Source: Kineosporia succinea | GTDB lineage: Bacteria > Actinomycetota > Actinomycetes > Actinomycetales > Kineosporiaceae | DNA: 64,000 nucleotides | Reading direction: 5' to 3' | NCBI RefSeq assembly: GCF_030811555.1 | Contig: NZ_JAUSQZ010000001.1 | Location: 1,612,001-1,676,000, forward strand | Shown: in pieces, positions 1 to 8,719 of the stretch | Layout: every line of letters begins with the position of its first letter | Numbering within the stretch: the stretch's first letter is position 1 | The notes under the pieces: generated by a model | Told to the model about the DNA's origin: nothing | The model's database searches: none | The model's input: only the letters and a program-made list of their open reading frames with translations | Program-made: the position numbers and the translations under genes

Positions 1-342
1 GTCGGCATGCACTCGCACGGCTTCATCGCCGACACCGACGAGGAGGCCCGCGAGCTGTACTTCGGGCCGTTCAAGGAGACCCGCGACAAGATCGGCGCCG
101 ACCGCGGCTGGCCGCCGGTCTCCCGGGCGCAGTTCGAGTCCGAGGTGGAGACCGGTTCGCTGTACGTGGGGTCGCCGGAGACCGTCGCCCGCCGCATCGC
201 GAAGGCGGTCAAAGACGTGGGAGTGGGCCGGTTCGACCTGACCTACACCGGCGGCCCGCTGCCCGTCGCGGCCCGCGCCCGCACGGTCGAGCTCTACGGC
301 ACCAAAGTCATCCCGATGGTCCGCGACATGGTGGAAGGCTGA
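1..342 (+). CDS. LLM-class flavin-dependent oxidoreductase, C-terminal part (5' end outside window)
   Basis: The reading frame is open from the first base of the window, so only the last ~113 residues are present. The segment [18 protein letters not shown] is the typical C-terminal element of luciferase-like (LLM) flavin or F420-dependent monooxygenases, where a GSPE/GTPE turn precedes a helix near the barrel end. The substrate cannot be inferred. The stop lies 8 nt before the F420/NADP-reductase-like gene, so the two are probably co-transcribed and may form a flavin/deazaflavin redox pair. Family assignment is secure; function is open. Confidence 0.82.
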   Translation, partial: VGMHSHGFIADTDEEARELYFGPFKETRDKIGADRGWPPVSRAQFESEVETGSLYVGSPETVARRIAKAVKDVGVGRFDLTYTGGPLPVAARARTVELYGTKVIPMVRDMVEG

Positions 343-350
343 CGAAGAAC

Positions 351-1022
351 ATGACGACTCTCGGCATCCTCGGCGCCGGCAAGGTGGGCACGGTTCTGGC
401 CCGCCTCGCCGTGAAGGCCGGTTACGACGTCCTCATCTCCGGTTCCGGTGACCCGTCGAAGATCTCGCTCATCGTCGGGGTGCTGGCGCCCGGTGCCGTC
501 GCGGTCACCACCGCCGAGGCTGCCGAGCGGGCCGACATCGTGGTGCTGGCGCTGCCCCTGGGCAAGTACCGGTCGATCCCGGTCGACGCACTGCGCGGCA
601 AGCTGGTCATCGACGCGATGAACTACTGGTGGGAGATCGACGGGGTGCGTGACGACCTCACCGACCCGCGCACGACCTCCAGCGAGATCGTGCAGGAGTA
701 CCTGGCCGGCTCCCGCCTCGTGAAGGCGTTCAACCACATGGGTTATCACGACCTCGAGGGCGGCTCCCGTCCTTCGGGCGATCCCGGGCGCAAGGCGATC
801 GCGGTGGCCGGTTCGACGGAGGACGACGTGCGCACCGTCGCTTCACTGGTGGACGACCTGGGTTTCGACGCGGTGGTGCTGGACTCGCTCGCCGAGGGCG
901 TGCGTCTCCAGCCCGGCACCCCGCTCTTCGGGGCCAACACCGACGCCGTGACCCTGCGGGAGATGCTCAGCGTGCCGTTCGAGCGGACGGCGCAACCGTC
1001 GGTCCCCGAAGACCTGCGGTAG
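351..1022 (+). CDS. NADPH-dependent F420 reductase-like / NAD(P)-binding protein
   Basis: A 223-residue single-domain Rossmann protein. The N-terminal dinucleotide-binding loop reads [10 protein letters not shown] (residues 5-14) after a short beta strand, followed by ISGSGDPSK, where an NADP phosphate would sit. [10 protein letters not shown] and [10 protein letters not shown] match the core strands of the F420-dependent NADP reductase / ketopantoate-reductase-like family. Its length is normal for that family. It follows an LLM oxidoreductase by 8 nt, so it may supply or recycle reduced cofactor for it (inference). A strong hairpin terminator follows the stop. Whether it uses F420 or another substrate cannot be told from sequence. 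Confidence 0.8.
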   Translation: MTTLGILGAGKVGTVLARLAVKAGYDVLISGSGDPSKISLIVGVLAPGAVAVTTAEAAERADIVVLALPLGKYRSIPVDALRGKLVIDAMNYWWEIDGVRDDLTDPRTTSSEIVQEYLAGSRLVKAFNHMGYHDLEGGSRPSGDPGRKAIAVAGSTEDDVRTVASLVDDLGFDAVVLDSLAEGVRLQPGTPLFGANTDAVTLREMLSVPFERTAQPSVPEDLR

Positions 1023-1032
1023 CGACGACCAG

Positions 1033-1072
1033 GGGACGACGTGCGCACCCCGTGCGCACGTCGTCCCTTTTT
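1033..1072. terminator. Strong intrinsic terminator (16-bp perfect stem)
   Basis: Arms GGGACGACGTGCGCAC (1033-1048) and its perfect complement (1052-1067) enclose a CCC loop and are followed by TTTTTGTG. It ends the LLM/F420-reductase unit. Its core GTGCGCACCC.GTGCGCAC recurs in the hairpin at 2276-2312. Confidence 0.88.
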
Positions 1073-1153
1073 GTGTGCCCACTTCCCACCCAGACCTCCG
1101 ATGAATGAGCGAAAGCCACTCCAGCATTCCGCCCTGATAGCGCCTTCTCGGTA

Positions 1154-1170
1154 CAGTCATCGGATGTATT
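1154..1170. promoter_or_regulatory. Predicted GntR operator upstream of mutarotase-gntR
   Basis: Palindromic core CATCGGATG at 1158-1166, 19 bp before the chosen start of the mutarotase gene. The same core, on the opposite strand, occurs twice in the leader of the fucose operon (11637-11645 and 11667-11675), with a degenerate third copy at 11812-11820. A -10-like TACAGT immediately precedes the core. The GntR protein encoded at 1548 is the natural candidate ligand (inference). Confidence 0.5.
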
Positions 1171-1184
1171 CTGGCGGAGCACCA

Positions 1185-1544
1185 ATGCGTCGATCCAGGA
1201 GCGTGAACAGCGTGGTTCAGAAGGCTTTGCACACCCGTCTCCACGAAGGCAGCGAAGAGGCGTACGACCGGCTGCACGCCACGGTCCCCGAGGATCTGGC
1301 GGCGGCGCTGGTCGAGGCGGGCGTGCGGGACTGGCGCATCTGGCGCGACGGCCGCGACGTCTTCCACGTGGTCGACGTCGACGACTACAACCGCATGCGT
1401 GACGTGCTGCGCGACCACCCGGCCAACATCGCCTGGCAGGCGCAGGTCACCCCGCTGCAGTCCACGCCCGACGACTACTCCGGCGACGACGACGGCCTGC
1501 CCTTCGTCTGGAGCCTGACGCAGCAACTCCAGAAGCCGGAGTAG
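1185..1544 (+). CDS. L-rhamnose/L-fucose mutarotase family protein (RhaM-like)
   Basis: The conserved part ALHTRLHEGSEEAYDRLHAT...DWRIWRDGRDVFHVVDVDDY is characteristic of the RhaM/YiiL mutarotase fold, which interconverts the anomers of 6-deoxy sugars. The usual catalytic-region histidine and the RIWRDG segment are present. Length is about 105-119 residues, as in the family. ATG 1185 is preferred because GGAG lies 5 nt upstream; GTG 1212 is an alternative that would start directly at VQKALH. It is followed 3 nt later by the GntR regulator. In this locus the likely substrate is L-fucose, since the divergent operon encodes a fucosidase and the fuconate pathway. It would feed the anomer used by the sugar dehydrogenase (inference). 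Confidence 0.8.
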   Translation: MRRSRSVNSVVQKALHTRLHEGSEEAYDRLHATVPEDLAAALVEAGVRDWRIWRDGRDVFHVVDVDDYNRMRDVLRDHPANIAWQAQVTPLQSTPDDYSGDDDGLPFVWSLTQQLQKPE

Positions 1545-1547
1545 CCG

Positions 1548-2264
1548 ATGGCCCTCACCGACGACGCCATCGACAAGATCAAGCAAATGATCATCTCCGG
1601 TCGTCTCGCCCCCGGCGACCGGCTCCCCCGGGAGGCCGATCTCGCCACCCAGCTGGGACTTTCGCGTAACTCGCTGCGCGAGGCGGTGCGCGCCCTGGCC
1701 CTGATCAACGTGCTCGACGTGCGTCAGGGCGACGGCACCTACGTCACCAGCCTGGCCCCGGGCATGCTCACCGAGGCGATCTCGTTCATCGTCGACCTGC
1801 AGCACGACGGGTCGGTGCTGGAGTTCCTCGAGGTGCGCCGGCTGCTCGAGCCGGCCGCGACCAGCATGGCCACCTACCGGATGACCGACGACGAGGTCGG
1901 TGAACTGGCCGAGCTTCTCGACAGTCTCGGCGACTCCCCCACGGTCGAGGCCCTGGTGGCCAACGACCAGGAGTTCCACCGCCGCATCGCCCGGGCGTCG
2001 GGCAACGACGTGCTCGCGTCACTCATCGAAAGCGTCTCGGGCCGAACGCATCGCGCCCGGGTCTGGCGGGGCCTCACGCAGGACTCGGCGGTGTCCCGCA
2101 CCCTCGACGAGCACCGGGCCATCCAGCTCGCTATCGCCCAGCGCCAGCCCGACGTGGCCTCGGCCTGGGCCAGCGTGCACGTGGCCGGGGTCGAACAGTG
2201 GCTGCGGCGAACGCTTTCCGAGGCGGCCGCGGCGGGCGATCTGGATCCACTGATCACCCCCTGA
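1548..2264 (+). CDS. GntR-family regulator (FadR/FCD subfamily), probable fucose locus repressor
   Basis: 238 residues. The N-terminal winged helix (1-70) contains the GntR signature GDRLPREADLATQLGLSRNSLREAVRAL and the wing RQGDGTYV. The C-terminal FCD ligand domain (about 85-220) carries the expected metal-ligand pattern: FHRRIARASGN with H in the first element, and later EHRAI and H in ASVHVAG. The gene starts 3 nt after the mutarotase stop, so the two form one unit. FCD regulators usually bind sugar acids; a fuconate-type intermediate would fit here (inference). Repeated CATCSGATG palindromes occur before its own operon and before the catabolic operon, which is what an autoregulated local repressor would show. 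Confidence 0.87.
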   Translation: MALTDDAIDKIKQMIISGRLAPGDRLPREADLATQLGLSRNSLREAVRALALINVLDVRQGDGTYVTSLAPGMLTEAISFIVDLQHDGSVLEFLEVRRLLEPAATSMATYRMTDDEVGELAELLDSLGDSPTVEALVANDQEFHRRIARASGNDVLASLIESVSGRTHRARVWRGLTQDSAVSRTLDEHRAIQLAIAQRQPDVASAWASVHVAGVEQWLRRTLSEAAAAGDLDPLITP

Positions 2265-2274
2265 AACACCGGAA

Positions 2275-2316
2275 GGGGGACGTTGCGCGCACCCGGTGCG
2301 CACAACGTCCCCTTTC
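2275..2316. terminator. Bidirectional hairpin terminator between gntR and fucosidase
   Basis: Arms GGGGACGTTG (2276-2285) and CAACGTCCCC (2303-2312) are extended by GCGCAC/GTGCGC around a CCG loop with one mismatch, then TTTCGCGTT. It sits between two convergent genes. It is closely related in sequence to the hairpin at 1033-1067. Confidence 0.8.
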
Positions 2317-2328
2317 GCGTTCGGAGAC

Positions 2329-3684
2329 TCAGGCGAGGTCGAAGACCACCGCAACCGGGCCCGCCACCTCGGAGGTCGGCACAGCCACCGAGATGCCCCC
2401 GTCGACGGCGGACGCCGTGACCGGCGTGCCGTCGGCCGTGCGGGCCGAGGCCAGGTTCAGCTTCGACGCGTCGGCCGTCAGGGTCACGTCACCGCTCGCC
2501 TGCACGAACGCGACGGCCTGAGAACCCTTGGCCACCCAGCGGATCCACGGCTCGTCCGAGGCCGAGGCCACAGCGGGGTCGAGAACCTCCGAGGCGTGCA
2601 CGAACTCGCGGTTGACCGCCATCCAGGCCGCGATGCCCTCGAGGCACCGCAGCTGCAGCTCCGGAATCCGGCCGGCCTCGTCCGGGCCGACGTTCAGCAG
2701 GAAGTTGCCGCCCCGCGAGACCACGTCGAGCAGGTGACGCACCGCGCCCGGCCCGTCGAAGTAGTGCGACGCGTCTTCGACCTGGTTGTAGCCGAACGAG
2801 AAACCGACGCCGCGGCAGTTCTCCCACATCGTGTCGTCGTTCTCGGTGTCGCGCCCCTGCTGGTACTCGCTGGTGCGGAAGTCCCAGTGGGTCAGGCCCC
2901 AGCGGTCGTTCACCACACCGTTCGGCACCGCGCTGTAGTACTGCTCCAGGATCCGCGCGAAAGAGAACGGGCCGTCGGGCTTTCCGGCGTCCGGCCACTC
3001 GATGTCACCCCAGAGCACCTCCGGGGAGTACTTCTCGATCAGGTCCTTGACGTGGGCGAAGGCGTACTCGTTGTAGGCCTCGTCGACCGGGCGGTTCCAG
3101 TCGATCGTGTCGTCGTCGGCGATCGGGCCGTCGTCGGTGTGGAAGTGCCAGTCCAGGCCACCGGAGTAGTAGACACCGAACTTGATGCCGGCTTCCCGCG
3201 CGGCCGCGGCGAACTCACCGACGATGTCGCGCTTCGGGCCGCGCGCCACGGTGTTCCGCTCACCCGTGCCCGGTGCGTCCCACAGCGTGATGCCGTCGTG
3301 GTGCTTGGTGGTCGGCACCACGTACTCGGCGCCGACGCGGCGGAACAGGTCGACCATGGCCTGCGGGTCCCACTCCGAGGCCGTCCACTGGTCGAGGAAG
3401 TCGTCGTACGCGGCGCCGCCGTAGACCGTCTTCTGGCGCTCTCCCGCCGGGGAGCCCTCGATCCGGATGGTGTTGAAATACCACTCGGCGTAAGGGTTGT
3501 GCTTGAACCAGGTCGGGCGGTCGATCGTGCCCAGCTCACCGATCGGCTCGGCCCAGGCGGGCACCGAGTAGGCGCCCCAGTGCACGAAGATGCCGAACTT
3601 GGCCTCGCGGTACCAGGCGGGGACCTCCCTCACGAACTTCTGGTACAGCTCCGGACGCTCGGGGGTGTCGTGGAACATCGCCAT
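2329..3684 (-). CDS. Alpha-L-fucosidase (GH29), cytoplasmic
   Basis: 451 residues with the GH29 catalytic barrel: KFGIFVHWGAYSVPAW near the N-terminus, EYVVPTTKHHDGITLWD (about 120-136) with the active-site His-His, and EVLWGDIEWPD with Asp227 as the expected nucleophile. A C-terminal beta domain follows (after ~360). No signal peptide is visible, so it should act in the cytoplasm on imported fucosylated oligosaccharides or glycosides, releasing L-fucose for the pathway genes upstream. It is the last gene of the leftward operon, 24 nt after the lactonase, with GAGGAG about 10 nt before the ATG. GH29 assignment is firm; linkage preference is unknown. Confidence 0.93.
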   Translation of the reverse strand: MAMFHDTPERPELYQKFVREVPAWYREAKFGIFVHWGAYSVPAWAEPIGELGTIDRPTWFKHNPYAEWYFNTIRIEGSPAGERQKTVYGGAAYDDFLDQWTASEWDPQAMVDLFRRVGAEYVVPTTKHHDGITLWDAPGTGERNTVARGPKRDIVGEFAAAAREAGIKFGVYYSGGLDWHFHTDDGPIADDDTIDWNRPVDEAYNEYAFAHVKDLIEKYSPEVLWGDIEWPDAGKPDGPFSFARILEQYYSAVPNGVVNDRWGLTHWDFRTSEYQQGRDTENDDTMWENCRGVGFSFGYNQVEDASHYFDGPGAVRHLLDVVSRGGNFLLNVGPDEAGRIPELQLRCLEGIAAWMAVNREFVHASEVLDPAVASASDEPWIRWVAKGSQAVAFVQASGDVTLTADASKLNLASARTADGTPVTASAVDGGISVAVPTSEVAGPVAVVFDLA

Positions 3685-3708
3685 CGGGATGAATCTCCTC
3701 GCTGAGTT

Positions 3709-4569
3709 TCAGTGCTGCTGGTCGGAAAGGACGGACATGCGGTAGGCGCGCTCGGCGTTCCCGGACAGGAAGCCGGCCCGCTCGGTCTCGGAGAACCCAC
3801 CGACGAGATCGACCGTGCGGGAAACGGTCTCGGCGTAGGTGGAGGCGATGACGCTCACCGGCCAGTCGGTGCCGAAGACCAGCCGCTCCGGGGTGAACAC
3901 GGCCAGCAGGTGATCGAGCGCCCGGCGGAGCTGGTCGTCGCTGCCGCCCAGGGTGAACAGGCCCGACAGCTTGCAGAGCACGTTCGGGGAGGCCGCCAGC
4001 CGCGCCACGTTGGCGGCCCAGGCGGCGAACGCCTTCTGGTCTCCGAGCGGGGGTTTGGCGGCGTGGTCGAGAACGAAGGACGCGTCGGGCAGTTCGGCGG
4101 TCAGGGCCGCCGCGGCGGGCAGCTGGTCGAAGCGGACGAGCAGGTCGTGCGTGAGCCCGGCCTCCGCCACGGCTCGCGCCCCGGCCCGGACGTCGTCGCG
4201 CCGCAGCCAATCCGGGTCGGGCTCGTCCTCCACCTGGTGCCGGACGCCGGCCAGGAGGTCTCCGCCCGGGCCCGCGCGGAGCAGGCCGATCACGTCGGTG
4301 ACGTCCGGCGCGGTCAGGTCGACCCAGCCGACCACGGCGGCGATCAGGCCGTCCGAGGCGGCGGCGGTGGCCAGGAAGTCCTGGGTCTCGGTCACCGACG
4401 AGACGGTCTGCACCAGAACGGTGTGCGACACCCCGGCCTCGTCGGTCACCTCCCGGAGGTCGGACGTGGTGAACGGGCGGCGCCAGGCCTGCGCCTGCTC
4501 CCCCGCCATCCACGGGTACTCCCGCTCGCTCGGGTCCCAGAGGTGGTGGTGCGCGTCCACCATTCTCAT
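3709..4569 (-). CDS. Amidohydrolase-family lactonase (probable L-fuconolactonase)
   Basis: 286 residues of the COG3618 amidohydrolase group. The metal-binding N-terminus reads MRMVDAHHHLWDP, with DHASK-type SFVLDHAAKPP (about 165-175), VLCKLSGLFT and FGTDWPVS near the C-terminus (the Asp of GTDWP is the usual catalytic base). Members hydrolyse sugar-acid lactones such as L-fucono-1,5-lactone and L-rhamnono-lactone. The ATG overlaps the stop of the aldo/keto reductase by 4 nt (ATGA). Its place between a sugar dehydrogenase and a fucosidase in an operon with fuconate dehydratase supports hydrolysis of L-fuconolactone to L-fuconate. Confidence 0.85.
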   Translation of the reverse strand: MRMVDAHHHLWDPSEREYPWMAGEQAQAWRRPFTTSDLREVTDEAGVSHTVLVQTVSSVTETQDFLATAAASDGLIAAVVGWVDLTAPDVTDVIGLLRAGPGGDLLAGVRHQVEDEPDPDWLRRDDVRAGARAVAEAGLTHDLLVRFDQLPAAAALTAELPDASFVLDHAAKPPLGDQKAFAAWAANVARLAASPNVLCKLSGLFTLGGSDDQLRRALDHLLAVFTPERLVFGTDWPVSVIASTYAETVSRTVDLVGGFSETERAGFLSGNAERAYRMSVLSDQQH

Positions 4570-5567
4570 GAGGTGACCACCCCCGGGAGCGGCGCGTCCT
4601 CGCGCACCAGGCCTTCGGCCCGCAGGGTGTCCCAGACCTCGCCCGGGATCACGGCGTCCATGAGCGCGGCGTTGGCCCGCACCTCGTCGGCGTGACGCAT
4701 GCCCAGCACGGCCGAGGCGACGGCCGGGTGCGCCAGGGCGAACTGGACGGCCAGCGCCGGGAGCGAGACGCCGTGCTCCCGGGCGATCGCCGCCAGCCGC
4801 TGCGCGCGGGCCAGCACCGGGGCGGTCACCGGCTCGTAGCGGTAGGTGGCATCCGGCGAGGGCTCGTCGGTGGCCAGCAGGCCGGAACCGTAGACCCCGC
4901 CGAGCACGATCGAGGTCCCCCGGCGCAGCGCGGCGGGCATCAGGTCGTCGAGCGAGTCCTGCTCGATCAGGTTGTAGCAGCCAGCCAGCAGCACCACGTC
5001 GAGGTCGAACTCGTCGACGAACCGAGCCAGCATGGCCGAGGCGTTCATGCCCGCCCCGACCGCCCGGACCACACCCTCGTCACGCAGTTTCAGCAGTTCC
5101 GGCAGCGCGCCGGAGCGGGCCTCGTGCTCGTGGTCGTCCGGGTCGTGCACCAGGGCCACGTCGATCCGGTCGAGGCCGAGGCGTTGCAGGCTCTCCTCGA
5201 TCGAGCGGCGCACCCCGGAGGCCGAGAAGTCCCAGACCCGTTCGTGGTTCTTCGGCACGTCGAACCCGAAGTCCAGGTCTCGCTCGGCGCCCCGGTCGCT
5301 GGGGGCCAGCAACCGCCCGACCTTGGTCTGCAGCACGAACTCCGAGCGAGGCCGGTCGCGAAGTGCCTCTCCCGTGCGCCGTTCCGAGAGCCCCAGGCCG
5401 TAGTGCGGTGCGGTGTCGAAGTAACGGACTCCCGCTTTCCAGGCCGCGTCCACCGCGGCCCGCGACTGGTCGTCCGACACCGCGGAGTACAGGTTCCCCA
5501 GGGGAGCAGCCCCGTAGCCGAGGGACGAGACCGACAGTCCCGAACGTCCCACCTTCTGTTTCCGCAT
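4566..5567 (-). CDS. Aldo/keto reductase, probable L-fucose 1-dehydrogenase
   Basis: 333 residues. The start MRKQKVGRSGLSVSSLGYGAAPLGNLY is typical of the D-threo-aldose/L-fucose dehydrogenase branch of the AKR superfamily. Catalytic residues are in place: Asp and Tyr in YFDTAPHYGLGLSE, Lys in VLQTKVGR, His in VALVHDPDD. The ATG shares one base with the stop of the upstream permease (TGATG), so it is translationally coupled. In the pathway it would oxidise the fucose pyranose to fuconolactone with NAD(P)+ (inference from context and family). Confidence 0.86.
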   Translation of the reverse strand: MRKQKVGRSGLSVSSLGYGAAPLGNLYSAVSDDQSRAAVDAAWKAGVRYFDTAPHYGLGLSERRTGEALRDRPRSEFVLQTKVGRLLAPSDRGAERDLDFGFDVPKNHERVWDFSASGVRRSIEESLQRLGLDRIDVALVHDPDDHEHEARSGALPELLKLRDEGVVRAVGAGMNASAMLARFVDEFDLDVVLLAGCYNLIEQDSLDDLMPAALRRGTSIVLGGVYGSGLLATDEPSPDATYRYEPVTAPVLARAQRLAAIAREHGVSLPALAVQFALAHPAVASAVLGMRHADEVRANAALMDAVIPGEVWDTLRAEGLVREDAPLPGVVTS

Positions 5568-6442
5568 CACCGACCGCCCATGCCCGTGGTGGCGATACCG
5601 CTGACCAGGTGCTTGCGCAGCAGCAGGAGCAACAGCACGGTGGGGATCATCGAGATCACCGACGCGGCCATCACCAGGTTCCACTGCGAACCCTGCTGGC
5701 TGAAGAAGAGGCTCAGGCCCAGCGGCACGGTGCCCTTGTCCTCCACGCTGTTCGTGATGATCAGCGGCCAGAGGAAGCTGTTCCAGTAGTTGATGAAGGT
5801 GAACACCGCCAGCACCGCGAGCGACGGGCGGGCCAGCGGGAGCATGATCGAGAAGAAGGTGCGGAACTTGCCGGCGCCGTCGATGTAGGCCGCGTCGGCC
5901 AGCTCCTGCGGGATGGTCAGGAAGAACTGCCGCATCAGGAAGACGCCGAAGGCGGTGAACGCCCAGGGCAGGATCAGGGCGCGGTAGCTGTCGACCCAGC
6001 CGAACTCCTGCATCAGCGAGAACATCGGCACGACCAGAACTTCCTGCGGGATCATCAGCGTCGCCAGGAAGGCCGCGAAGAGCACGTTGCGGCCGCGGAA
6101 CTTGAGCCGGGCGAAGGCGTAGGCCGACATGCTGGCCGCCGCGAGCGTGATGAGCGTGCCCGAGACCGCGACGATCAGGCCGTTCAGGATGAACTTCTGG
6201 AACGGCAGGTAGTCGAGGGCGTCGGCGTAGTTCTGCCAGCGGATCTCCTTGCCCACCAGGCTCGGCGGGACGCTGAACACGTCGCTGGCCGGCTTGAGCG
6301 AGGTGGCGACCGTGTAGATCAGCGGGGTCAGGAAGAGCAGGGCCACGAGCCACAGCAGGGTGGCGGAGAGGCCGTGCCGGATCTTCGCGGCGCTGGTGTT
6401 GCGTGAGCGGCCCGCGGGGCTCGGCGGTGCGAGCTCAGACAT
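5567..6442 (-). CDS. Sugar ABC transporter permease (MalG type)
   Basis: 291 residues with about six membrane segments starting near residue 30. The cytoplasmic EAA loop is clear: ELADAAYIDGAGKFRTFFSIMLPLARP at about 185-212. The family is CUT1 carbohydrate importers. The gene overlaps the 3' end of the MalF-type permease by 8 nt. No ATPase gene is in the operon, which is common in actinomycetes where one MsiK-like ATPase serves many CUT1 importers. The likely cargo is fucose or fucosyl-oligosaccharides, judged only from neighbours. Confidence 0.9.
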   Translation of the reverse strand: MSELAPPSPAGRSRNTSAAKIRHGLSATLLWLVALLFLTPLIYTVATSLKPASDVFSVPPSLVGKEIRWQNYADALDYLPFQKFILNGLIVAVSGTLITLAAASMSAYAFARLKFRGRNVLFAAFLATLMIPQEVLVVPMFSLMQEFGWVDSYRALILPWAFTAFGVFLMRQFFLTIPQELADAAYIDGAGKFRTFFSIMLPLARPSLAVLAVFTFINYWNSFLWPLIITNSVEDKGTVPLGLSLFFSQQGSQWNLVMAASVISMIPTVLLLLLLRKHLVSGIATTGMGGR

Positions 6443-7379
6443 CGTAGGTCACCCACTTCTTCTGGAAGAGGAACTGCAGCGCGGTGATGACCAGGATGAT
6501 CGCGAAGAGCACCCAGGCACCGGCCGCGGCCGTGCCGAGGGCGAAGTTGGAGAAGCCCTCGCGGTAGATGAACAGGACCAGGGTCTCGGTGGTGGCGCCC
6601 GGCCCACCCCCGGTGAGGAGGTAGGGCTGGGCGAACACCTGGAACGTGGTGATCAGGGTCATCGTGGTGGCGAAGAACATCGACGGCGAGATCATCGGCA
6701 GGGTGATGTGCCGGAACCGCTGCCAGGGGCCGACCCCGTCGAGACTGGCCGCCTCGTTGAGCGACTGCGGGATGGAGTCGATGGCCGCCGAGAAGACCAG
6801 CAGGTTGTAGCCGAAGCCCTGCCAGACGCTCATCAGCACCAGGGCGAGCATCGCCCAGTTGGGGTCGCCCAGGAAGTTCGGCATGTCCACGCCGAACTGC
6901 TGGCCGATCCCGTCGATCAGGCCGTTGGGCTGGTAGATCATCTTCCAGACCAGCACGTTGGCCACGATCGGGGTGACCACCGGAACGAAGAACAGCACCC
7001 GGAGGGTCTGCCTGCCCCTGCGCATCGTGGAGATCCACAGGGACAGGCCGAGCGAGACGAGCAGGTTCAGCGGCAGGTAGAGCACCGTGAAGACGACCGT
7101 GTTGAGCACGACCCGCCGAAATTCCGGGCTGCTCAGCAGATCCGAGAAGTTCGCGGTGCCCGCGACCGACTTGTCACCGAACGCCGGCCAGTTGTAGAAG
7201 CTCATCACCAGCGACATCACGATCGGGATGACCGTGAAGACGGTCAGGCCGATGGTGCTGGGTGCGGCGAACACCGTCGCCGCGGCCGTGTCGGAGTCCC
7301 GCCACGACTTCTTGCTCCTGGGTGGCCCGCTCGGCACCGGCCGTTCCGGGGCCGGCGAGATCGTGCTCTCCATGGTCAT
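6435..7379 (-). CDS. Sugar ABC transporter permease (MalF type)
   Basis: 314 residues. A basic, Pro-rich cytoplasmic N-terminus (1-30) precedes six predicted membrane helices. The EAA loop reads LNEAASLDGVGPWQRFRHITLPMISP (about 225-250). It pairs with the MalG-type permease that overlaps its end by 8 nt, and follows the binding-protein gene by 28 nt. Together they form a CUT1 importer lacking its own ATPase. Confidence 0.9.
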   Translation of the reverse strand: MTMESTISPAPERPVPSGPPRSKKSWRDSDTAAATVFAAPSTIGLTVFTVIPIVMSLVMSFYNWPAFGDKSVAGTANFSDLLSSPEFRRVVLNTVVFTVLYLPLNLLVSLGLSLWISTMRRGRQTLRVLFFVPVVTPIVANVLVWKMIYQPNGLIDGIGQQFGVDMPNFLGDPNWAMLALVLMSVWQGFGYNLLVFSAAIDSIPQSLNEAASLDGVGPWQRFRHITLPMISPSMFFATTMTLITTFQVFAQPYLLTGGGPGATTETLVLFIYREGFSNFALGTAAAGAWVLFAIILVITALQFLFQKKWVTYDV

Positions 7380-7407
7380 CGGTACTCCCTGCCGTCAGAC
7401 CCTTCGG

Positions 7408-8673
7408 TCAGTTCGCATCCTGCGACTGGATCTGGCTGAACGTGTCCTTGACGGTGCTGGTGCCGTTCATGGCGGGCACGCCGTACTGGATCAGGTCCGA
7501 ACCGACCTTGGTCCAGTTGCTGGTGGTGCGCATCGGCTCGGCGGTCGCGCCGGCCGCCTCCAGGGCCTCCTTGGCCCCGTCGAACGCGTTGTCGTACCAG
7601 GGCGCCTGGGCGCTCACCCGGGACGGGAAGGCCCGGCCGTCGGAGGCCAGCTTGGACAGCTGCTCGGTGCTGGTGATCGTCTGGATCGCCTCGAACGCCG
7701 CCTCGGGGTTCTTGCAGCTCTTCGAGATGCCGAAGCCGGAGCCCGCGCTCAGCGTCTTGCTGCCGCTCGGGCCGGCCGGGATCTCGACCGCGCCGAGCTG
7801 GAAGTCGCTCTGCGACTGGATGCTCAGCAGGTCCCAGGGGCCGTCGACGACCATCGCGGCGTTGCCCGCGATGAACTGGTTGTAGGCGTAGGTGCTGTCG
7901 TTGCCGGAGAGCTCGGGCGAGACCTTGTCCTTGCCCACCAGGTCGGCGTACTGCTGCCCGGCGGCCTGCAGGTCGGCGTTGTCGAGGGCGAGCTTGCCGT
8001 CCTCGCTCACCGGCTGCTGGCCGGACAGGCTGAGCAGCATCGGGAACATCTGCAGGTCGGCCGGGTAGGCGGCGAAGCCGTACTTGCCCCCGGTGGTGAG
8101 CTTCTTCGTGGCCGCGGAGAAGTCGTTCCAGGTCCAGCCGCTCTTCGGGGCGTCGACGCCGACCTCCTTGAAACGGTCGACGTTGTAGAGCATGAGCATG
8201 GGGCCGTTGTCGTAGGGGATGCCGTACTGCGTGCCGTCGGACGCCAGGCCCTCGAGCGAGGCCGGCACGAAGTCGTCGGTGTCGAGGCTCTTGCTCTTGA
8301 TCAGGTCGTCGAGCGGCAGCATGCCGTCCTTCAGCGCGCCCAGGCGCAGGCTCTGCACGCTGACGATGCAGGGGGCCGAGCCGCTGGCGATGCGGGTGCC
8401 CATCTTGGTGAAGTAGTCGTCGAACGAGGTGGTCTCGAGCTTGACGGTGATCTTGGGGTTGGCCGTGTGCACCGCGTCGGCGGCCGCCTGCCAGGCGTCC
8501 TTCTCGGCCGTGCCGCCCGACCACATCGACCAGTCGACGGTGACGTTGCCGTCGGCGTCGGTGCTGCCGCCGGCGTTGCCGCTGCCGTCGTTACTACCGC
8601 AGGCCGCCAGGGCGGAGATGCTCAGGCCGGCGGCGGCGAGGACCGCCAGGGACCGGGGGATGGAGTGCTTCAT
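7408..8673 (-). CDS. Sugar ABC transporter substrate-binding lipoprotein
   Basis: 421 residues. The signal peptide MKHSIPRSLAVLAAAGLSIS leads to a lipobox ALAAC with Cys24 as lipidation site, followed by a Gly/Ser/Asp-rich spacer. The rest is a cluster-B (CUT1) binding protein: VDWSMWSGG at the mature start, YGIPYDNGPMLMLYNVDRFKEVG and FIAGNAAMVVDGPWDL in the two lobes. It is anchored outside the membrane and passes sugar to the two permeases. Ligand is inferred from the operon (L-fucose or fucosides). Confidence 0.92.
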   Translation of the reverse strand: MKHSIPRSLAVLAAAGLSISALAACGSNDGSGNAGGSTDADGNVTVDWSMWSGGTAEKDAWQAAADAVHTANPKITVKLETTSFDDYFTKMGTRIASGSAPCIVSVQSLRLGALKDGMLPLDDLIKSKSLDTDDFVPASLEGLASDGTQYGIPYDNGPMLMLYNVDRFKEVGVDAPKSGWTWNDFSAATKKLTTGGKYGFAAYPADLQMFPMLLSLSGQQPVSEDGKLALDNADLQAAGQQYADLVGKDKVSPELSGNDSTYAYNQFIAGNAAMVVDGPWDLLSIQSQSDFQLGAVEIPAGPSGSKTLSAGSGFGISKSCKNPEAAFEAIQTITSTEQLSKLASDGRAFPSRVSAQAPWYDNAFDGAKEALEAAGATAEPMRTTSNWTKVGSDLIQYGVPAMNGTSTVKDTFSQIQSQDAN

Positions 8674-8719
8674 GGGGGTTCTCCTCGTTGAGAATGCTTA
8701 CTCGTTCGGGCAGTTCGAG

